Source: Ligula intestinalis (Eukaryota > Platyhelminthes > Cestoda > Diphyllobothriidea > Diphyllobothriidae). Taken from it: 64,000 nt of DNA. The position numbers and the translations under genes are program-made. Numbering within the stretch: position 1 is the stretch's first letter; each line of letters opens with the position of its first letter. The notes below the pieces were generated by a model. The model saw only the letters and a list, made by a program, of their open reading frames with translations. It was not told where the DNA came from and did no database searches. This document shows, piece after piece, positions 21,891-30,329 of the stretch. The stretch is taken from the NCBI GenBank assembly GCA_036362985.1, contig JAYGXS010000002.1:90559232-90623231 (forward strand), given 5' to 3'.

Positions 21891-22980
21891 ATGGATCAGT
21901 AGTTTTTTGTCCCGCAGAGAACAGAGGGTCGTTGTCGGAAACTCCACCTCAGAATGGACAATGGTCGAGAGTGGTGTACCACAAGGCTCAGTTTTGGGTC
22001 CGCTGCTATTCCTGATTTACGTAAACGACTATCTCAATGAGCTTGATTGCGCAGCTGTCATGTTTGCGGATGACATAAAAATATGGGCTGAAATAAAGTG
22101 TGCCGACGACGCAAAGAAACTACAGTCGAACATCGATAAACTGGTTATCTGGTCGTCCACGTGGCTTCTTAACTTTAATGTATCCAAGTGTCTTGTTCTA
22201 CACATAAGCCCGGGGCGAAAAGTGCCACCGAAACACAGTTATTTTATCAATGGTACCTCATTAAACGAGGTTGAGACACACAAAGATCTAGGTATATGGA
22301 CAACCGCGAACTTGATGCAAACAGAGCACTGTAAAACGTCCGTCCAGAAAGCAACTAGTACCCTGCACTGGATCAGACGAGCGTTAAAAATCTTTCCACC
22401 TGAACTCTTCGGAAAAATATTTGGCTTCTTTGTGAGACCACATCTTGAATACGGAATGCCAGTTTGGACACCGTGGTTGAAGAAAGATGTGGAGCTTCTT
22501 GAACAAGTGCAACGCAGGGCAACAAAGATGGTCGACGGTCTCAGGGACTTACCATATCAGGAGAGATTGATAAAACTTGACCTTTTTCCTTTGTCTTACA
22601 GGAACGTTCAGTGCAGCCTGCTCTGGACATTCCGGATAATCCGGGGCCACATTTCCTCCCTAAAATTGGAGGATTTCTTCCAATTAGCCACCACTACTCA
22701 CCTGCGTGGCGATCCTTACAAGATCACAAACGAACGCACCCGATTAGATCTCCGAAAATATTTCTTCAGTCAACGCGTGGTCCGGCCTTGGAACTTGCTA
22801 CCAAGCGAGACGGTTTCCGCTGACACAGTTGCGGAATTTAAAAGAAGACTTGATGTGATTTTATTTGACAAAGGCGACTTTTACAACACGATTTCCTACT
22901 GCCAGCACTGTGAACAATTTTTCTGGCTTAAGACCGTTTTCATTATTTTCCGTGAAAATTCACTCGAAATTCTGTTATGA
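21883..22980 (+). CDS. LINE-A reverse transcriptase, C-terminal two thirds
   Basis: This is an open frame of 365 codons. It begins in RT motif B (SGVPQGSVLGPLLFLIYVND), continues through the catalytic box MFADDIKIWAEI and KDLGIWTTANL, then thumb sequence VRPHLEYGMPVWTPWLKKD and the conserved LINE-A C terminus (FFQLATTTHLRGDPYKI, FFSQRVVRPWNLLPSE). Motif A (DFxKAFD) and everything before it are absent, so polymerase activity is not expected. It overlaps the EN frame by 8 nt in another frame, as expected for a deletion junction. Confidence 0.85.
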   Translation: MYKWISSFLSRREQRVVVGNSTSEWTMVESGVPQGSVLGPLLFLIYVNDYLNELDCAAVMFADDIKIWAEIKCADDAKKLQSNIDKLVIWSSTWLLNFNVSKCLVLHISPGRKVPPKHSYFINGTSLNEVETHKDLGIWTTANLMQTEHCKTSVQKATSTLHWIRRALKIFPPELFGKIFGFFVRPHLEYGMPVWTPWLKKDVELLEQVQRRATKMVDGLRDLPYQERLIKLDLFPLSYRNVQCSLLWTFRIIRGHISSLKLEDFFQLATTTHLRGDPYKITNERTRLDLRKYFFSQRVVRPWNLLPSETVSADTVAEFKRRLDVILFDKGDFYNTISYCQHCEQFFWLKTVFIIFRENSLEILL

Positions 22981-24360
22981 TATCATATGTGCTCCCCCCG
23001 ACTGCACATTAACTGTAAGAATAACTTGTTTGCGTTACATTAATAGGGTCCTCAAGGGCATTTCTTGCCTGTTACCCTTAAAATATACATATATCTATAT
23101 CTAAGTTATTGGTCTGTTTGACTGAAGAGCCGCATTTTTTCGCTCCATTGGTGTAAGATCTCGGCAGAGGAAACTTTTAGTCATTTCCAAATATCGAGAA
23201 AAGCGACCTCGTTGAGCGATGATTGAGTCCACCTCGATCGGTGAAAACAATTAAACAAGGATGGGCGGATTCTTGCTACGCGATTGGAGGCGCTTTGCTT
23301 CCGCACTTTTGAAGTTGAACCCACCCGAGCATAAAAAGCCTCTCGCAATATCATAAGGGCGACTAAGTGTGGAGGCGTTTTCGAGTATAAAGTTATAATT
23401 ATGCTTTTGTCTATCAAACGCTTCTGTGGTTATTAGATGGACAAAGGAGTCCACCTTTTTACAGTCTTCGGAATGTACATCAGATATCTGACCTTCAAAG
23501 AGGTTCGCTAGTATTGACAAAACAGATCTAAACTTCATTATGAAGTCATGAAAGTTCTGTAATGCAGATAAAGCGAGTTGCTTAGCCTTGACAATTGGCT
23601 GCATGTTAATAATAAGGTGTATTTGTAATGGACATCTTTGACGCCGTCAAAAACCCCGGAAGGCAGGAAAAAACCTAACCCAAAGCCCTTCTTTCGCAAT
23701 GACTATTGCATTTGGTTTGGTCTTTTGCTAGGTCAATAGTGTGCGAAATAAGGAGTTTGTTTTAAGTGAAAAAAACCTGAATTCTAAGGTACAATGCTAG
23801 TAAAACATGAAATAAAATAACAATACATTGTACGTGTTATGGTTTTATAGTAAGAATACTTGGGGTCTGGAAAAACTGTCATGTCCTTTAACTGAGGTGG
23901 AGTTAGCCGCGGTCAGTTTTAAGGTGAAACATAATCAGCTGAGGGCATCGCATCTTCCGTATATATGGGTCTGCTCGATACGGAGATTACAATCGTTGTC
24001 CATTGGCAGGAGTTTGATAATTAAATGGGACGTTGCAGATGTCTGAGGAGGATCGAGGCAGCTGGAAGCTGATTGCGACGCACCATCGTCATTCAAGTGC
24101 ATTGGCAGAAGACACTTGGCCTTTTGTTTATCGAATATCTAAGAAAGATTGAGATTTATATGATTAACATTTAAACTAATGATACATAATAAGAGGAAAC
24201 AATATATATTTTAGTATAGTTGTAGAGAAAATTATTTTCTTTCATAATAATTTTTATAAACATTGAGATGTTAGTCGAAGAATATTGAAATCAATAAATT
24301 ATGCTTATTTTTTGTTTTCTAAGGAGTGGAAAAGAAGGCAAGGCACAATTTTACTTAAGG
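22981..24360. other. Unassigned region
   Basis: I recognise no element or gene after the LINE-A stop. One minus-strand frame (23251-23604, 117 codons, starting MQPIVKAKQLALSALQNF) is open and has plausible protein composition, but it matches no family I know. It could be an exon or a relic of an ORF1. Confidence 0.35.
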
Positions 24361-24479
24361 TTTGATTTGATCAGCTTTCGAAACCGTCGTCTAAAAAGCC
24401 TCCAGCAGCGGCCAGTTTTCTCCTAAATGTGCGGGAACTCTCCTGGACCGTTTGATCCCCTTTGGTCCGAATTGGATGT

Positions 24480-25204
24480 TTGCAGAGTGTCCTATTTTGT
24501 TCAAAAATAAATGCATCATGTCATTCGAGAAGAACTGCTTGGTCTTCTAAATTCGGCTAAACTGTGGCTTTTGCGAATATCTTTGGGTAGGGCATTCCAT
24601 ATGATCACATATCTAATGGTTTAGAAATTTGATCGCTGTGTCGTCCTAGCTTTAGCGTTATAAATTGTATGCTGGTTGTGTCTAGTGGGACGGGAACCGT
24701 TTTGGTTTGTTAACATATTATTGCTAAGGATGTTATAATTATGTGTCACTTTAAATAGGACAGCTAAACCATTTTGGATTCGCCTTTGCCAGAGGGGTTT
24801 AAGACCATATCTATTGTACATTATTGTATAGGAGTCTCGGGCGTCATCGCGTTTACACGGAAATCTGGTAAACCTTCTCTGGATTCTTTTTAGTTTCTGT
24901 CTGTCATCTGATGACATGGTACCGAAAAATATTGAGCAGTAATCTAGAATAGGTAAAACGTACATTTTGTAAAGTTTAGTCTTAAGTGTTATTGATGTGA
25001 ATTTTTACTTATGACGCCACATAGTCGATTGGTTTTTGGTGCGATTTGTTTAACATCTGGGGATAAGTCAAGAGTATTAGAATATCTAAGACCTAAATCT
25101 TTTAAAGATGTTAGCTCTTTTATTTCTTGACAACCAAACATTATGGGGGGAAGTTTTAGTGGACCAAAAATCATAAGATGACATTTTGTTGGTGAAAACG
25201 GCAT
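24480..25204 (-). mobile_element. LINE-B fragment (RT palm end, thumb and C terminus)
   Basis: The minus strand reads FSPTKCHLMIFGPLKLPPI, LKDLGLRYSNTLDLSPDV, then after a frameshift MYVLPILDYCSIFFGTMS and KRIQRRFTRF. This matches the LINE-B RT at 27337-28500 in order and spacing (FSQSKCSFMCFGPAKLPRP, IKDLGLSYTKKLALSPHA, MYVLPILEYCCPLFG). The fragment is 5'-truncated just downstream of the YADD box and carries stops. Confidence 0.8.
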
Positions 25205-25546
25205 TTGCCACTAAACACTCCAGGCTTTGACTTCTAGGTGTGGTCAGGCATCGCTTGCGCCTAGGGGCAGATATCCTACGATGAGCTGCGATTTTCGTTC
25301 TCATATTTTGATGGAGGTCTAGAAAAACTCTGCCTGTATGATTTTATCACAGCTGGTTATTAGAAAACACTTAAAATTGTTCAACAAACTGTATGAATTA
25401 GTACGTTTAGAAAAAAACCAGTTTATATGATTTTAGGACTATGACTTACGACAAGTAATCAGAGTAAACTTAACAAAAACTGCAGCTATTTAATAATATA
25501 AGCTTTAAAATTATTTGTAAAAATGTATTTAATATTGGGAAACGCT

Positions 25547-25969
25547 TCAGCCTTTGAAGGTCTCGAAAATATTTGGATCTTGATGATTTCTTTTACTAGG
25601 CCGCAGTGTCTTGGGTTGAATAGGTTGCGTTGCGGTAGGTTTGGCCGCGATGTGTTGGGTTGAATAGGTTGCGTTTCGGTAGAATTGGTTGGAAAACAAA
25701 ATCTCCTTAAATTCCGAATTCGAACGATCTTCCACGCGAGAAAAATAATTCCAGAAATGCAGAAAAAATTCTGTACGTTCGGTTTCAGCCACAATGTCCT
25801 TGATCGTAATTATTGGGGGATATCGATGTAAAACTGTCCTAGGAGGGCCGTGGAAAATATCGACTGTGATCTCGTAGGGTTCCCGCAACAATGGACGTTG
25901 AATCACTTGGTTGTTGTAAATAACCCAGTTTTGTTCCCCTGGGTTATTTACAATAACCAAATGATTCAA
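25547..25969 (-). CDS. Unrecognised 140-codon ORF next to a long inverted repeat
   Basis: The frame reads MNHLVIVNNPGEQNWVIYNN at its start and later FHGPPRTVLHRYPPIITI. Its C-terminal part contains a duplicated TQPIQP-type segment: the DNA motif TTGGGTTGAATAGGTTGCGT occurs at about 25612 and 25651. I cannot place it in a family. Its 5' end lies within the inverted repeat at 25889-25978, so it may belong to a rearranged mobile element rather than to a host gene. Confidence 0.25.
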   Translation of the reverse strand: MNHLVIVNNPGEQNWVIYNNQVIQRPLLREPYEITVDIFHGPPRTVLHRYPPIITIKDIVAETERTEFFLHFWNYFSRVEDRSNSEFKEILFSNQFYRNATYSTQHIAAKPTATQPIQPKTLRPSKRNHQDPNIFETFKG

Positions 25970-25978
25970 CGTCCATTG
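25889..25978. repeat. Near-perfect 39-bp inverted repeat with 12-nt loop
   Basis: Arms 25889-25927 and 25940-25978 pair at 37 of 39 positions around the loop GTTTTGTTCCCC. The arms start CAATGGACGTTGAATCA. The hairpin sits exactly between the unrecognised minus-strand frame and a plus-strand LINE-A EN fragment. Confidence 0.95.
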
Positions 25979-26037
25979 CTCTCACCTTAGACGGGTCCTT
26001 TCCGGATAACGACGCAGTCGACCCAGTTGGGGGAGGG

Positions 26038-26522
26038 TTGAGCTTGAACGTAACAAATACCCGAACAAGCCGAGAAAGGAAACTAAAGTGCATGTACACC
26101 AATGCACAAAGCCTGCTCTCTAAATTAGACGAGCTTAAGATTAATTTGTGCCAAGTTGAACCAGATGTGGTCTTTATAACAGAAACATGGTCATCCACAA
26201 AGGTCGACGATCGGAAATTCACTCTCCTCGGTTTTTTAGCTGTTCCAAAAAGATAGATCCGGGCGTCAGGGTGGGGGTGTGCTCAATTATGTTAGACATG
26301 GTCTGCACGTGTCAAACAAAACTGACCAGCTCGCGTCCGATAGAGAGGCCCTTTGGCTCACCATCAGAACGCCGGGATTTCAAGCCCTTGACATCTTGGT
26401 GGTTTATAGACCACCGTCGAACAATCCAGAGTCAGACAATAGCCTGATTGAGGAAGTTAACGCATTGGCCGTGCGATCCAATGTCATGATTATGGGCGAC
26501 TTCGATGCTCCGCATATCGACT
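26038..26522 (+). mobile_element. LINE-A endonuclease fragment, cut by another insertion
   Basis: The EN domain starts with MYTNAQSLLSKLDELKINL, VEPDVVFITETW (the TET motif), and after a frameshift near 26250 continues VVYRPPSN and IMGDFDAPHID. Coding stops abruptly where a (AATA)n tail begins at 26525. An oppositely oriented element's 3' end therefore appears to have landed in this copy. Confidence 0.8.
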
Positions 26523-26524
26523 GA

Positions 26525-26720
26525 AATAAATAAATAAATAAATAAATTTTATATTTTAGGCCCGGAGGGCCTCGTCATTGCTAACTTAGTGCTGTGGAAA
26601 AATAAATACACAGTTGATAAATGCTGCTCTCCATGAAACAACCACATAGACAGCGGGAGCGTTTAGTAGTGTTGGTAGATAAATTCAGATTTACCAACAT
26701 ATCGTCATTTTAAAATAGTA
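26525..26720 (-). repeat. LINE 3' end with (TTTA)n tail
   Basis: On the minus strand this fragment ends in GGCCTAAAATATAAAATTTA followed by TTTA repeats. The same block (GCCCGGAGGGCCTCGTCATT on the plus strand, then CAGCGGGAGCGTTT) occurs at 38995-39135, and in diverged form in the 3' UTR of the LINE-A at 16505-16760. It is the shared 3' terminus of a LINE-A subfamily. Confidence 0.75.
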
Positions 26721-26729
26721 TTAAACGCA

Positions 26730-27336
26730 TGGTGAACTAAGAAGGAAGCAGTGAAAAAAAACTCCTACCATTTAAGCTGGGGCGGAGTTCAGCGAACCCC
26801 TGCTTAAAAAAAAAACAAAACGTAGGAGAAAAAAACTGCTTCAAAAAAGTTAAGGGGTTTGGTTGAGAGGATTGATTGTAGTGCAAATGAGACAGGACTG
26901 TTGATGAGAACGAATGAGGGTGGGAAACGCTTCTTGTGATTGGAGAAATCATATAATAGCAGAGGCTGTCTTTCACCATTGTTACACCGCCCGACTGGCT
27001 TCATGATCAACCATCAGGGAGATGAGACCGGAGGAGACCATCGCGGACAACAGAGTCAGGAAGATGAGGGAACGGCAGAGGTCACCTGATCATCAACGAA
27101 ACGTCCGAGCTGTGACCTTGTAGACTGCGGAGTTTAGCGACGAGCTGGCGAAAATAGCAGAACCGCCACGAGCATGACTAAGGAACATGAAGCCTATCGT
27201 CAGGGTAGTAAAACGGAGAATAGAGAAAGCGGCAATGATGACTGGACAGAGAAGTGGACGAAACATCGTTGTAAATATCACTGAAAAATGAAGAAATAGA
27301 CATGTCTGGAAAAAATTTGATATAAACATAACAACC
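26730..27336 (-). other. Probable LINE-B 3' untranslated region
   Basis: This interval follows the LINE-B RT stop on the minus strand and has no conserved coding. A hydrophobic minus-strand frame at 27093-27362 overlaps the end of the RT in another frame and is probably chance. The boundary with the fragment at 26525-26720 is uncertain. Confidence 0.4.
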
Positions 27337-28500
27337 TCAGATACCAGGGGGACCCTTTTCAAAGTCCAAAAGTTGTGTGTTTGGGAAGGAGACGGATAAC
27401 AAGGACTTTATATCTTCTGAAGTTAAGTGTTTACGTAATTTGACTTTAAAACCTGCTAAGTTAGACGACAGCCTAATTTCGAGGGGAATATTATTCCAGA
27501 GGAAGGCATATTTGGAGGCAAAGAAGTGAGAATGGTTCGAAGTGGAGCTTAAGGGGGGTGCAATAATCCTGGAGGAATTACGGGTGGCATAAGGTCTATC
27601 TGCGGGAATGAGAGCGTTGATTCGTGGAAGGTTAGGGGTAGAGTTAACGCGAAAGAGGAAACAGAGGCCCGCTTCGAGTCTTCTGACCCAAAGAAATGTC
27701 ATGTTCGCTAACTGACATCTCTCCGTATAAGAAAGCGTGGATCTAGGAAGAGCGAATATTTTGCGAGTAAATACCCTCTGTACATTTTCAATCTTACTGC
27801 GGTCTGAAGCATTCATTAGACCAAAGAGGGGACAGCAGTATTCTAGGATGGGTAGAACATACATGCGATAAAGTTTTAACTTTATTTCCAGCAGGAAGAA
27901 ATTGTGTGATATAAAACCACATATCTGTGCAGCCTTCGCAGATATTCGATCCGCATGAGGCGACAATGCTAGTTTTTTTGTGTAGCTTAGACCTAAGTCT
28001 TTTATAGTGGATCGTTCTAAAATTGGAGTATTTTGAAAGACTAGGGGACGAGGAAGCTTGGCGGGACCAAAACACATGAAACTACACTTGGATTGAGAGA
28101 ATTCCATCTGCCAGGTAGCACTCCAACGTGAGAGTGTAAGTAGGTCCGCATTTATTTTATCAACGCATATGCTTGCCGTGTCCTTAGAAAACGAGTATAT
28201 GCATTTTAGGTCGTCTGCATAAATGAGAGTGTGTGAATTTTTTAGAACAGTCGAAATTTCGTTTATGTATAGAATGAAGAGTAATGGACCCAAGACAGTG
28301 CCTTGAAAAACGCCACTCGTGATCAGCTGAGAAGTGGAGTAACTATTACCCACTAGGACCTTCTGGCTGCGGTTAGACAAGTAGGAACCGATGAAGTCGA
28401 GGAGAGGGGGACGGATGCCAATGGCTTCCAGTTTTACCAGAAGCCGTCTGTGCGGTACCTTGTCGAAGGCTTTGCTTAGGTCAAAGTAGATAACAACCAC
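27337..28500 (-). CDS. LINE-B reverse transcriptase
   Basis: This is an open frame of 387 codons, and the same frame continues upstream to about 28660 (QHGFLPGRSC). Motif A is YFDLSKAFDKVPH, motif B SGVFQGTVLGPLLFILYIN (F replaces the usual P), and motif C LIYADDLKCI with both aspartates. The thumb (MYVLPILEYCCPLFGLM) and the C-terminal LWNNIPLEIR motif follow. This is a target-primed RT of the CR1/Jockey group. The F in motif B is the only notable oddity. Confidence 0.92.
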   Translation of the reverse strand: MVVIYFDLSKAFDKVPHRRLLVKLEAIGIRPPLLDFIGSYLSNRSQKVLVGNSYSTSQLITSGVFQGTVLGPLLFILYINEISTVLKNSHTLIYADDLKCIYSFSKDTASICVDKINADLLTLSRWSATWQMEFSQSKCSFMCFGPAKLPRPLVFQNTPILERSTIKDLGLSYTKKLALSPHADRISAKAAQICGFISHNFFLLEIKLKLYRMYVLPILEYCCPLFGLMNASDRSKIENVQRVFTRKIFALPRSTLSYTERCQLANMTFLWVRRLEAGLCFLFRVNSTPNLPRINALIPADRPYATRNSSRIIAPPLSSTSNHSHFFASKYAFLWNNIPLEIRLSSNLAGFKVKLRKHLTSEDIKSLLSVSFPNTQLLDFEKGPPGI

Positions 28501-28774
28501 GGATTGCTGCTTGTTACGGAGGGAAGTGACGTGGTTAAGAAAAGCTAAATGACACGTCTCGCATGATCTTCCAGGTAGAAAACCATGCTGCGAGTCACTT
28601 AAAAGCTTATTTTTTAGGCAAAAATCGAGAATTTGATTAAAAATTATCTTCTCCAGAAGTTTAGCTAGGGCCGGGGTTTTATTTACACCGCGTAGTTATT
28701 TATTTCTGAACGAGATCCTGATTTAAAGACTGGAAGAATAATGGATGTCTTCCAAGTGTCAGGAAAGTAACCAT

Positions 28775-30214
28775 TTAAGAGGTTTCTGAAAATATATGGC
28801 TAAGTAATTTGGGAAAGGTCGACACTCTTTTGATAACTGAATTGGGGATACCATCAGTTCCGGAAGAGTGCGAGTTTTTTAGACAAATTATCTGTTTACG
28901 AATTAATTCTATGGAGAAATCAATGTTTCCGAGAGTATTATCCGAGTATGGTTGAAACGACGGGACCGGTTCGGATTCTGTCGTAAAATGCTTCGCAAAG
29001 AAAGCATTGAATAAATCAGCCTTATCAGACTCATCTAGTACAAATGTTTTATTTTCATTAAGCAATGGGGGTATTTCAATTCCTCGTTTTGCGGAGGCCT
29101 TACGACGAAACAGTTGTGCAACCGATTTTACAGAGTTTGACTCGCTCAGGGCGCAAGATTCCCTGTGCTGGTCACGTGCAAGACGAATCTTTGACGCTAA
29201 TTCGAAGATCTCTGCGATCCTTAGATGCACAGACAGCGAACTAGTAGATCTATCTTTCAGCTGCCTCCTCAATTTCTTTAGTCTGGGCAAAAGAAAATGA
29301 GGGACGGTCGATTCTGGTGTGTAGGCTTTCGCAATTTTAGTGGGCACAAATTCCAGCATTTTAGTATAAACGATCGACATGAGTTCAGAAAGATATGCAG
29401 CGTCGTTAATGGAGGAGAGGCTCTGCCAATCTAATGAGTCAAGAAAATTGTTGATTGAGCTAATATCTGCGAGGTCGTACGCATGATAGGTACGACTAGC
29501 ACTAGCCTTTTCCGTAGAATGAAGCGGAAGGCAACAGTGAATTAATGTGTGATCACTTTGGAAGATGTCCTGCTTAAAATCAACGAAGAGAGGGGCAATA
29601 CCATTAGTGAAAATCAGATCTAGGATATGATTCTGTCTTGTTGGGGAACTAACCAGTTGAGACCAGTTAGAAAAATTAATGGTATCTAGGAAAGGCTGAA
29701 ATCTAGGTGGGCAATAGTTTGAAAGCCAGTCGATTTCAGGAAAATTAAAATCTCCAGCGATAATTTTAACTTCAAAAGTGGATTCTGAAATAAGCTTGAA
29801 CATTTCACACAAATTTGCATCTTCTTCAGATGAAGAGTTAGGAGGATTATATATACATCCGATAATCGCCTTTTGCCGGGGCGACAGGATAATAGAGGCG
29901 AAACAGTAATTTCCAGAGAAGGACGTGCTATTTGGATAAAACGGAAAGTGCCTAAATGACGTTCTAATATAGAGAAGACAACCACCACCACGCTTATTAA
30001 TGCGATCGGGACGATAGAAATCATAATCGTCTATGATAAGGGAGGAGTCAGAAATGATTGGATGGGTCCAAGATTCTGTTATGCATATAACATCAGGCAT
30101 CATCTCAAAAGCGATAGCTCGAAGTTGAGCCATTTTATTTATAACGGACCTGGCATTAAGCACTATGACATCTAGTGTGTTTCGAGTGACAGGACTATGG
30201 CTATAGTTATTCAT
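28775..30214 (-). CDS. LINE-B endonuclease and RT N-terminal part
   Basis: This is an open frame of 479 codons. The EN domain has LDVIVLNARSVINKMAQL, MPDVICITESW (the TES/TET motif), RGGGCLLYI, GCIYNPPNSS, IAGDFNFPEIDW and QSDHTLIHC (SDH), so the catalytic set is complete. The frame runs through the basic linker into the RT start (SSGTDGIPNSVIKRV) and ends at a frameshift in LSHIF. It starts with an ATG 20 codons before the EN core. An N-terminal extension or ORF1 is lacking. Confidence 0.9.
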   Translation of the reverse strand: MNNYSHSPVTRNTLDVIVLNARSVINKMAQLRAIAFEMMPDVICITESWTHPIISDSSLIIDDYDFYRPDRINKRGGGCLLYIRTSFRHFPFYPNSTSFSGNYCFASIILSPRQKAIIGCIYNPPNSSSEEDANLCEMFKLISESTFEVKIIAGDFNFPEIDWLSNYCPPRFQPFLDTINFSNWSQLVSSPTRQNHILDLIFTNGIAPLFVDFKQDIFQSDHTLIHCCLPLHSTEKASASRTYHAYDLADISSINNFLDSLDWQSLSSINDAAYLSELMSIVYTKMLEFVPTKIAKAYTPESTVPHFLLPRLKKLRRQLKDRSTSSLSVHLRIAEIFELASKIRLARDQHRESCALSESNSVKSVAQLFRRKASAKRGIEIPPLLNENKTFVLDESDKADLFNAFFAKHFTTESEPVPSFQPYSDNTLGNIDFSIELIRKQIICLKNSHSSGTDGIPNSVIKRVSTFPKLLSHIFSETS

Positions 30215-30329
30215 AAAAAAGAATTTGAGGGTGGGTAGACAAACTGTAGGCCGTTATTATTTGTGGAATAAGTACTGACGGGTATGGAGCTGTTAGCAAT
30301 TCTGCGACCGGATCAGAATTAAGTTTCGA

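Larger units (their letters stand above)
19280..22980 (+). mobile_element. LINE-A element with ORF1, EN and an internally deleted RT
   Basis: This is the most complete LINE-A in the window: ORF1 (19280-20736), an AP-endonuclease ORF (20763-21890) and the second half of the RT (21883-22980). Compared with the copy at 30330-32660, about 670 bp are missing at the EN/RT junction near 21885. The lost part covers the RT fingers and motif A with its first catalytic aspartate. The element therefore cannot encode a working RT. Confidence 0.88.
27337..30214 (-). mobile_element. LINE-B (CR1/Jockey-like), nearly complete EN-RT
   Basis: EN (30214-28775) and RT (about 28660-27337) lie in order on the minus strand. 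Between them 28670-28780 carries a frameshift and a stop, after LLSHIF and before LLEKIIFNQILDF. Apart from this interruption the protein is intact, with all EN and RT catalytic motifs. It is the best preserved LINE of the window. No ORF1 is visible upstream, because LINE-A sequence begins at about 30330 on the other strand. Confidence 0.9.

Noticed and set aside
27093..27362. Hydrophobic minus-strand ORF that looks like membrane segments
   Set aside because: It overlaps the end of the LINE-B RT in another frame and the LINE 3' UTR; AT-rich sequence produces such hydrophobic frames by chance.
29007..29300. 97-codon plus-strand ORF
   Set aside because: It is the antisense shadow of the LINE-B EN-RT frame.
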